Shown here: one piece after another, positions 6,514-10,695 of the stretch
How the letters are laid out: each line of letters starts with the position of its first letter
Numbering within the stretch: position 1 is the stretch's first letter
NCBI GenBank assembly: GCA_002429315.1
Contig: DIZC01000106.1
Coordinates: 1,281-11,975, forward strand
Length of the DNA stretch: 10,695 nt
Origin: Alphaproteobacteria bacterium UBA6038
Lineage (GTDB): Bacteria; Pseudomonadota; Alphaproteobacteria; Micropepsales; Micropepsaceae
Direction of reading: 5' to 3'
Position numbers and translations under genes: made by a program
Notes under the pieces: model-generated
What the model saw: only the letters and a program-made list of their open reading frames with translations
Database searches by the model: none
What the model was told of the DNA's origin: nothing

Positions 6514-7431
6514 ATGCATTCTCTCCGCGCGCGCATCGGTCACGCCGTCGGCGCGTTGGCTTGGGTTCTGTTGCTGGCGGGCCCCTCGGCGACCTGCGCC
6601 GAACCCGGCGCGGCGCCGGTGCAGGCCCATCCTGCCATGTGGACGGTGCACGGACCGAAGGCCACGATTTACTTGCTGGGCTCCATTCATGTTCTGCCGG
6701 CGCAGATGCGCTGGCGGACGCCCGCCGTGGACGCGGCTCTCAACGCCGCCGACACGTTCGTGTTCGAAATTCCCATGGATGCCAGCCAAAAGACCGACAT
6801 CCAGGAGTTCATCAAGGAGAACGGATTTCTGCCGCCCGGGATGGCGCTCCCGTCGCTGCTCAACGCGGAAGCGCGCAAGGACTATATCGCCGCGCTGAAC
6901 CTCACCCACGTCCCTCCCGACAAGCTGACGCCGATGCGCCCGTGGCTTGCGCTGCTGGTGCTGGAAACCGGCATGGTGACGCAGCAGCACTTCTCCGCCG
7001 ACACCGGTCTGGATCGGCAGGTCTATGGCATCGCCGCCAAGAGGAGCGGCGCTTCGTTCCGCGCCTTCGAAACCCCCGAGCAGCAATTGAAGCTGCTGAT
7101 GCCGGAGGATCAGTCGCTCGAAATCCAGGAATTCGACGCGGGGCTCAAGGAGATGCTGAACGAGACTCTGTCGGTGAACGACTTGGTGACTTCCTGGGCG
7201 CGCGGCGACGTAAACAAGCTCAACCAACTGATGAACAGCGGCTTCAAGGAAAATCCCAAGGCCGAGAAAACCCTGTTCGAGGACCGCAACCGCGCGTGGC
7301 TGGCGCAGCTGGACAGGATGCTGACCGAGCGGCATGTTTTCTTCGTCACGGTGGGTGCCGGCCATCTGGTCGGCCCGAAAAGCGTCACCGCTCTCCTGCG
7401 CGCCCAGGGCTACCAAGTCGACGGACCCTAG
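6514..7431 (+). CDS. TraB/GumN family protein, exported
   Basis: This protein of 305 residues has a signal peptide (about 1-29, hydrophobic core ALAWVLLLAGP) and a TraB/GumN/Tiki domain. Family landmarks are LLGSIHVLP (54-62) with the conserved histidine 59, Glu85 in VFEIP, the segment FEDRNRAWL (255-263) and TVGAGHLVG (279-287) with the second histidine, 284. In Tiki proteins the two G-x-x-H motifs and a Glu belong to a metalloprotease site; the function of bacterial members is mostly unproven, with links to exopolysaccharide loci in Xanthomonas. The ATG at 6514 has a purine-rich GAGAAGG just upstream. An in-frame GTG at 6493 would overlap the preceding stop by 4 bases, like the other junction of this operon, and is a real alternative. 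The gene is the last of the three-gene unit. Confidence 0.87.
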   Translation: MHSLRARIGHAVGALAWVLLLAGPSATCAEPGAAPVQAHPAMWTVHGPKATIYLLGSIHVLPAQMRWRTPAVDAALNAADTFVFEIPMDASQKTDIQEFIKENGFLPPGMALPSLLNAEARKDYIAALNLTHVPPDKLTPMRPWLALLVLETGMVTQQHFSADTGLDRQVYGIAAKRSGASFRAFETPEQQLKLLMPEDQSLEIQEFDAGLKEMLNETLSVNDLVTSWARGDVNKLNQLMNSGFKENPKAEKTLFEDRNRAWLAQLDRMLTERHVFFVTVGAGHLVGPKSVTALLRAQGYQVDGP

Positions 7432-7461
7432 CGTAGCGCCTCAATTCGCTTGACCGGGGAA

Positions 7462-7502
7462 TTTGCTCCAGCAGCGGCAGCCCTGCTTGACCTCGGAGCA
7501 AA
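7462..7502 (+). terminator. Nested inverted repeat after the GumN gene, possible weak terminator
   Basis: TTTGCTCC (7462-7469) pairs perfectly with GGAGCAAA (7495-7502), and inside the loop AGCAG (7470-7474) pairs with CTGCT (7483-7487). The structure begins about 30 bases after the GumN stop. There is no good run of T behind it, so it is at best a weak intrinsic terminator; it may only be a chance fold. Confidence 0.3.
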
Positions 7503-7515
7503 GTTCTTGTATCGT
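7487..7515 (+). promoter_or_regulatory. Candidate sigma70-type promoter in the intergenic DNA before the IS
   Basis: TTGACC (7487-7492) and TATCGT (7510-7515) are 17 bases apart. No convincing gene follows before the insertion element at 7694. Before the IS arrived this site would have been about 320 bases upstream of ahcY, so it may have served that gene. The remaining DNA of the 7432-7693 gap shows only a short hairpin (GATTC/GAATC, 7663-7676) and a tandem AATCTCG pair (7602-7615). Confidence 0.3.
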
Positions 7516-7685
7516 TCTAATCGGAGACAAGGAGCAGGCAGAAGGAAAGCGGGTGGCGATCGAGGCTGAGGAATGATCGCGAGGAGGCTGACGAGCAAAA
7601 AAATCTCGAATCTCGCAATTCAAATCCGACATAAAATTGCGCCGGGCCGAAGCAAAGCGCTTGATTCAACGGAATCGGTGAATTC

Positions 7686-7693
7686 GACTGCTT
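7686..7693 (+). repeat. Target-site duplication, left copy (GACTGCTT)
   Basis: This 8-bp GACTGCTT is repeated exactly at 9919-9926 and touches the left inverted repeat. Eight bases is the usual duplication length for the IS1595 family. Confidence 0.9.
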
Positions 7694-7719
7694 CGCGATT
7701 GTAAACTTGACATATGTGA
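7694..7719 (+). repeat. Left terminal inverted repeat of the IS1595 element
   Basis: It pairs with 9893-9918 in inverted orientation, 22 of 26 positions identical. It begins CGCG, and the inner 13 bases TTGACATATGTGA are perfectly conserved at both ends. The TTGACA within it doubles as a promoter -35 box. Confidence 0.9.
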
Positions 7720-7735
7720 CCTGACCACCTATATT
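7707..7735 (+). promoter_or_regulatory. Transposase promoter, -35 box inside the terminal repeat
   Basis: TTGACA (7707-7712) and TATATT (7730-7735) are exactly 17 bases apart, close to the ideal sigma70 promoter. Transcription would start near 7742, just ahead of the ribosome site GAGGGAG (7745-7751) and the transposase ATG at 7757. The -35 lies in the inverted repeat and the -10 just inside it. Confidence 0.75.
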
Positions 7736-7756
7736 TGTGGGTATGAGGGAGACATC

Positions 7757-8611
7757 ATGCCCAAGACCCTGACAATTCAAGACTTTTTCAAGATGTTCCC
7801 GGACAATGACGCCTGTCTGGAACACCTTTTTCAGTTGCGGTACGGGGCAGAGTTCCCCTGCCCCAAATGTGGGGTAATTGGCACGTTCCGAAAGCTGGCG
7901 AAGCATCCGGCTTACACCTGCAATTGCGGGCACCACGTCCACCCGATGCAGAACACGATGTTCCGGGACAGCCACACTCCGCTGACCAAGTGGTTTTACG
8001 CGATCTACCTTTTCACCACGACGCGCCACGGCGTTCCGGCGAAGGAATTGCAGCGACAATTGGGCGTGAGCTACCCCACGGCGTTCCGCATGGCGCACCT
8101 CATCCGCAAGCACATGGGCTTCACGGACGGCGACCCCTCGCTTGGCGGACATTGTGAGGCGGATGAAACTTTCATCGGCGGTCGCCAGCACACTGGCCGC
8201 CCCGGTCGCGGCACAAACAAGATGGTCGTGTTCGGCATGCTGGAACGCGGCGGCGATGTCATGACGCGCGTTGTGCCGGACGTTTCCCGCGCGTCCCTGT
8301 TGCCGCACATTCAGCGCAACATCGAAAAGGGCAGCACGATAAGCACTGACCAATGGCTTGTGTACGACAAGCTGCCGGAACTCGGATACGAGCATGGTGC
8401 GGTTGACCACTCGCGCGAAGAATGGGTGCGCGGCCCTCACCACACAAATTCGCTTGAGGGCTTCTGGTCCATGCTGAAGCGGTCTATTCGCGGGACGCAC
8501 GTCCACGTCTCCCGGAAGTACCTCGCGAACTACTGCCGCGAATTTGAGTTTCGGTACAATCTTCGCCATTCGCCCCAGATGATGTTTCAGCGTCTGGTGG
8601 AGAATTTCTGA
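7757..8611 (+). CDS. IS1595-family (ISXO2-like) transposase
   Basis: This 284-residue DDE-type transposase cuts and joins the element's ends. The N-terminus has a zinc-ribbon with Cys35 and Cys38 (CPKC) and Cys55 and Cys57 (CNCGHH), typical of the family, followed by a helix-turn-helix-like region (about 92-120). The catalytic core shows Asp136 in EADETFIGGR, Asp198 in STDQWLVYDKL, and the third acidic or Asn position in HTNSLEGFWSMLKR (Asn231 or Glu234). The start ATG at 7757 has a strong GAGGGAG ribosome site. The length is normal and the frame is unbroken, so the protein is probably active. Its 3' end overlaps a small ORF on the other strand by 128 bases. Confidence 0.95.
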   Translation: MPKTLTIQDFFKMFPDNDACLEHLFQLRYGAEFPCPKCGVIGTFRKLAKHPAYTCNCGHHVHPMQNTMFRDSHTPLTKWFYAIYLFTTTRHGVPAKELQRQLGVSYPTAFRMAHLIRKHMGFTDGDPSLGGHCEADETFIGGRQHTGRPGRGTNKMVVFGMLERGGDVMTRVVPDVSRASLLPHIQRNIEKGSTISTDQWLVYDKLPELGYEHGAVDHSREEWVRGPHHTNSLEGFWSMLKRSIRGTHVHVSRKYLANYCREFEFRYNLRHSPQMMFQRLVENF

Positions 8612-8750
8612 CCATGCTTTCCAGTGTGGCGTCGAAGCGCTCCCGGTCTCCCTGACCATGCCCCGCGGCAATGCGTTCGCGAATGAAGCGCGGCAGCAAT
8701 CTTGGCTTGCGCAACGCTTCTTCGAGACTGATGTACTTGCCGACAGACAT
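8484..8750 (-). CDS. Small IS-borne protein of unknown function, second passenger
   Basis: This frame encodes 88 residues beginning MSVGKYISLEEALRKPRL. Its ATG shares one base with the TGA of the passenger membrane-protein gene (TGATG, 8748-8752), the usual form of coupled translation. The N-terminal half looks like a normal soluble charged protein (RFIRERIAAG, then GDRERFDATLESMV); the C-terminal part is Ser/Gly/Arg-rich and overlaps the transposase gene antisense. Short proteins of this general shape (a SLEEA-like start and a CTETQ-like tail) are, from memory, found beside IS1595-type transposases, which raises the chance that it is real. The antisense overlap could also create the frame by chance, so the call is moderate. 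No function is assigned. Confidence 0.5.
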   Translation of the reverse strand: MSVGKYISLEEALRKPRLLPRFIRERIAAGHGQGDRERFDATLESMVRNSPPDAETSSGANGEDCTETQIRGSSSRGTSGRRGRASRE

Positions 8751-9865
8751 CAGCCAGATACCTGGAGTTGGGGCCGATAGATGGATTGGTCTTTGAGACC
8801 AACAGCGGTTGAATCGTTAGTACAAATGAAGCGGTCTTGTTTTTCATCGTATCGGAAACGGTTTTGAAGCGTTCCGTCATGTCTCCAGATGGCAAGAGTT
8901 CCAGCGGTTTCCATCTCCCAATGGTCCTCATTTTTATTCTGGCCCATGCCAATTGTTCCATCTGCGTTGAACGTGAGCTTCTTTCTGCCGTGGATTGCAG
9001 AAGCCGGCGCAAATTCAAATATCCACTCACCCGCTAAAATGGCGGGAGATGGAACGTCCTTAGCAGGTTGGTTTGGTACGACCGTAACGACTACGGGCAC
9101 TTCGTACTTGTGTTCCCATTCGCCAGTTTCCGGCGAGATGTTCAGGCCGTTGTCAGCGAGAGCAATGTCAAACCACTGTTGAGCGTGGGCATTTTCAGCG
9201 AACGCCTCTACCCTCACCCTAAGTGCGTCGAAACCAAACGACTCGCCTCCCATCTCTCGGCACAATGTAATCCAGTTTGGTAAGGAATTTCGGTAGCTGG
9301 CGAATTTATAGAACAGGTACTGCTGCGGTTTGATGTTCTTCTCTTTGCCAACGGGCCACAACGGAATGGGCATGTTGCCCATCCAAGAGCATTCTGTGAC
9401 GTACAGACCAACGTCTCTGATTGTCGTGTCGTGAGTCGTGTTGTGCAGCGCAATCAACCAATCCTGACCATCATCTGGGCCAATGATCACGCGGTGAAAA
9501 CTAGGTCCTCGCTTAAATACAATCTCCAGTGGCTTTCTCGCGGCATGTTCCTCAAGCTTGTCAGCCCGAGCCTTTTCCTCGCGCCACATCTCTGGCGCCA
9601 CAATGCCAACGCGGTAGACAAACTTAATTGGCCACGTCAGCAGGAAGCCCGCGGCAGCGAACGCCATGGGCGCTAGTATTGGGTGGTTCTGAAACAACAA
9701 TACGGAGCGGCCCCAGCCCAAGGCCCACCCCAACGCGGCAGCAGCGGCGGGAAGACCAAGGAGCCATTGCCAATCGTTGGCGAAGGACACGCAGCCGGTC
9801 GCCGCCTTCACGGCACACCCCCACCAGAAGGACCGTTTCGGCGCGCTTGCTTCAGTTGTAGACAT
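8750..9865 (-). CDS. IS passenger: two-helix membrane protein with beta-rich soluble part, function unknown
   Basis: This protein has 371 residues. Two hydrophobic helices lie near the N-terminus (about 34-51 and 63-81), then a short charged helix (EMWREEKARADKLEEHAARK, 92-111) and a long soluble region. The soluble part appears to hold two modules: about 113-265 with alternating beta-type sequence, and about 276-366 with a lipocalin-like pattern (LAGEWIFEF, LTFNADGTIGMG, TAGTLAIWRHDGTLQNRF). The topology suggests a small membrane anchor with a cytoplasmic or periplasmic sensor or binding domain. No enzyme motif is visible and no known family is recognised. It points against the transposase and starts 53 bases from the right end of the element. 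Its ribosome site is weak. Its lower GC than the surrounding chromosome fits transfer with the IS. Confidence 0.8.
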   Translation of the reverse strand: MSTTEASAPKRSFWWGCAVKAATGCVSFANDWQWLLGLPAAAAALGWALGWGRSVLLFQNHPILAPMAFAAAGFLLTWPIKFVYRVGIVAPEMWREEKARADKLEEHAARKPLEIVFKRGPSFHRVIIGPDDGQDWLIALHNTTHDTTIRDVGLYVTECSWMGNMPIPLWPVGKEKNIKPQQYLFYKFASYRNSLPNWITLCREMGGESFGFDALRVRVEAFAENAHAQQWFDIALADNGLNISPETGEWEHKYEVPVVVTVVPNQPAKDVPSPAILAGEWIFEFAPASAIHGRKKLTFNADGTIGMGQNKNEDHWEMETAGTLAIWRHDGTLQNRFRYDEKQDRFICTNDSTAVGLKDQSIYRPQLQVSG

Positions 9866-9875
9866 GCTGCGGCGG

Positions 9876-9905
9876 AATGTGACTCCGGAGCCTCACATAT
9901 GTCAA
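9876..9905 (-). promoter_or_regulatory. Possible passenger promoter, -35 box inside the right terminal repeat
   Basis: On the minus strand TTGACA (9905-9900) in the inverted repeat is followed after 18 bases by CACATT (9881-9876), a poor -10. The -35 is the mirror copy of the one that serves the transposase. The predicted start lies almost at the ATG (9865), so this is a weak call. Confidence 0.3.
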
Positions 9906-9918
9906 CTTTCCATACGCG
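9893..9918 (-). repeat. Right terminal inverted repeat of the IS1595 element
   Basis: This is the inverted partner of 7694-7719, with mismatches at positions 5, 6, 9 and 13 counted from the outer end. Confidence 0.9.
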
Positions 9919-9926
9919 GACTGCTT
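9919..9926 (+). repeat. Target-site duplication, right copy (GACTGCTT)
   Basis: Exact copy of 7686-7693, directly abutting the right inverted repeat. Confidence 0.9.
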
Positions 9927-10071
9927 GAAACACAAGCCACGTACAAGATGTAGTGTAGCCCGAGGCGCTATCGGTCCGAGCATCGGATAAAGACATTCGC
10001 ATTCCTTTATATCCTGTTGCGATGGCGCAGGCCCCCTGATATATCCGCCCCGCCGTCCAGGAGCCCTGCCC

Positions 10072-10695
10072 GTGAGCCACGATTACGCCGTCAAGGACAT
10101 CAACCTCGCCGACTGGGGCCGAAAGGAAATCGACATCGCCGAAACCGAGATGCCGGGGTTGATGGCCACCCGCGCGGAATTCGGCGCCAAACAGCCGCTC
10201 AAGGGCGCGCGCATCGCCGGTTCCCTTCACATGACCATCCAAACGGCCGTGCTGATCGAAACCCTGAAGGCGCTGGGGGCCGATGTGCGCTGGGCCTCCT
10301 GCAACATCTATTCGACCCAGGACCACGCCGCGGCAGCGATTGCGGCGGGCGGCACGCCAGTGTTTGCCGTCAAGGGCGAGAGCCTGGAGGACTATTGGGA
10401 ATACACCCACCGCATCTTCGAGTGGGATGACGGCGGCACCCCGAACATGATCCTCGACGATGGCGGCGACGCCACCCTGCTGGTGCATCTGGGCTACCGC
10501 GCCGAGAAAGGTGACACCCGCTTTCTCGAAGAGCCGTCCAACGAAGAAGAGGAAGTACTGTTCGGCGCCATCAAGCGGCGGCTGAAGCACAAACAAGGCT
10601 GGTATTCGGAGTTGGCGAAAAACATTCGCGGCGTGACGGAGGAAACCACCACCGGCGTCCACCGACTCTACGAGATGGAGAAGAAGGGCACGCTG
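10072..10695 (+). CDS. ahcY: S-adenosylhomocysteine hydrolase, N-terminal part (3' end outside window)
   Basis: The first 208 residues of a protein that is usually about 465 long in this group. The cytoplasmic enzyme splits S-adenosylhomocysteine into adenosine and homocysteine with bound NAD, removing the inhibitor of methyltransferases. Recognisable family stretches are VKDINLADWGRKEIDIAE (7-24), GSLHMTIQTAVLIETL (50-65) with the conserved substrate-site histidine, SCNIYSTQDHAAAAIA (76-91), and NMILDDGGDAT (125-135). The NAD-binding domain lies beyond the window. The GTG start at 10072 is preceded by AGGAG (10059-10063) at 8 bases. Between the IS (ending 9918) and this gene no riboswitch or clear promoter is evident apart from an AT-rich patch (about 10000-10015). 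The gene usually follows ptsH in relatives. Confidence 0.95.
   Translation, partial: MSHDYAVKDINLADWGRKEIDIAETEMPGLMATRAEFGAKQPLKGARIAGSLHMTIQTAVLIETLKALGADVRWASCNIYSTQDHAAAAIAAGGTPVFAVKGESLEDYWEYTHRIFEWDDGGTPNMILDDGGDATLLVHLGYRAEKGDTRFLEEPSNEEEEVLFGAIKRRLKHKQGWYSELAKNIRGVTEETTTGVHRLYEMEKKGTL

Larger units (their letters stand above)
7694..9918 (+). mobile_element. Complete IS1595-family insertion element with passenger genes (2225 bp)
   Basis: The element is bounded by 26-bp imperfect inverted repeats and flanked by an exact 8-bp direct repeat (GACTGCTT). It holds a full-length IS1595-type transposase on the plus strand and, facing it, a membrane-protein gene followed by a small ORF. IS1595 family members are known to carry passenger genes unrelated to transposition, and this one fits that group. 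The right half (about 8760-9700) is visibly richer in A and T than the flanking chromosome, which supports foreign origin. Intact repeats, intact transposase and an unchanged duplication suggest recent insertion. It lies in intergenic DNA and breaks no recognisable gene. Confidence 0.92.

Noticed and set aside
6580..6605. Lipoprotein signal in the GumN-family protein (Cys28)
   Set aside because: The residues before the cysteine (SAT) do not form a normal lipobox; an ordinary signal peptidase I site fits better.
7609..7632. T-arm-like TTCAAATCC sequence, possible tRNA remnant
   Set aside because: The flanking bases do not form the 5-bp T stem, and no anticodon or acceptor arm is found.
7573..7704. 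Short plus-strand ORF starting MIARRLTSKK just before and into the IS
   Set aside because: It has no good ribosome site or recognisable motif, and in the pre-insertion sequence it would stop at once after the target site; probably chance.
7517..8671. Open frame of 384 codons on the minus strand over the transposase
   Set aside because: It runs across the left end of the IS into chromosomal DNA and is antisense to a clear transposase; no motif is visible.
9927..10071. Possible SAH or SAM riboswitch before ahcY
   Set aside because: No known conserved core or pairing pattern could be recognised by eye; a covariance-model search would be needed to call one.
9808..10662. Open frame on the minus strand over ahcY and the right end of the IS
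   Set aside because: It crosses the IS boundary and mirrors ahcY, whose protein motifs are unmistakable.

Overview
The window is high-GC, densely coded chromosome from an alphaproteobacterium. The best evidence is the gene run chvG-hprK-manX-ptsH on the left and ahcY on the right. This neighbourhood is well known from Rhizobiales and relatives, where ahcY normally lies close behind the PTS genes. HprK is the short form without an N-terminal domain, and the kinase H-box region closely matches ChvG. No species can be named from the sequence alone.

Layout, left to right. (1) 1-1910, plus strand: the 3' end of the chvG sensor kinase, hprK, a mannose-class EIIA and HPr. Together they are the regulatory part of a PTS phosphorelay with no sugar permease. 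(2) 1915-3396, minus strand: a three-gene unit read right to left. It encodes a periplasmic LTXXQ-type protein with a Met/His-rich stretch, an ECF sigma factor, and a small single-pass membrane protein that is probably the anti-sigma factor. The parts resemble the CnrX/CnrH/CnrY trans-envelope metal-sensing switch. A good ECF-type promoter (GAAAC-N16-CGTC) sits just upstream and suggests autoregulation. (3) 3558-7431, plus strand and divergent from the sigma unit: two exported amidohydrolase-fold proteins whose genes overlap by 4 bases, then a TraB/GumN-family protein. The first amidohydrolase keeps its metal ligands. The second has lost all the aligned histidines and looks like a catalytically dead partner. 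(4) 7694-9918: a complete IS1595-family insertion element of 2225 bp, with 26-bp imperfect inverted repeats and a perfect 8-bp target duplication. It carries a transposase and, on the opposite strand, a membrane protein of unknown function plus a small overlapping ORF as passengers. (5) 10072 to the end: the start of ahcY (S-adenosylhomocysteine hydrolase).

The ancestral PTS/ahcY neighbourhood therefore seems to have been opened twice: by about 5.5 kb of ECF-sigma/amidohydrolase/GumN genes, and separately by a passenger-carrying IS that landed in the intergenic DNA before ahcY. The most interesting items are the passenger-bearing IS1595 element with a promoter -35 box built into both termini, the Cnr-like ECF cassette with its promoter, and the active/pseudoenzyme amidohydrolase pair.
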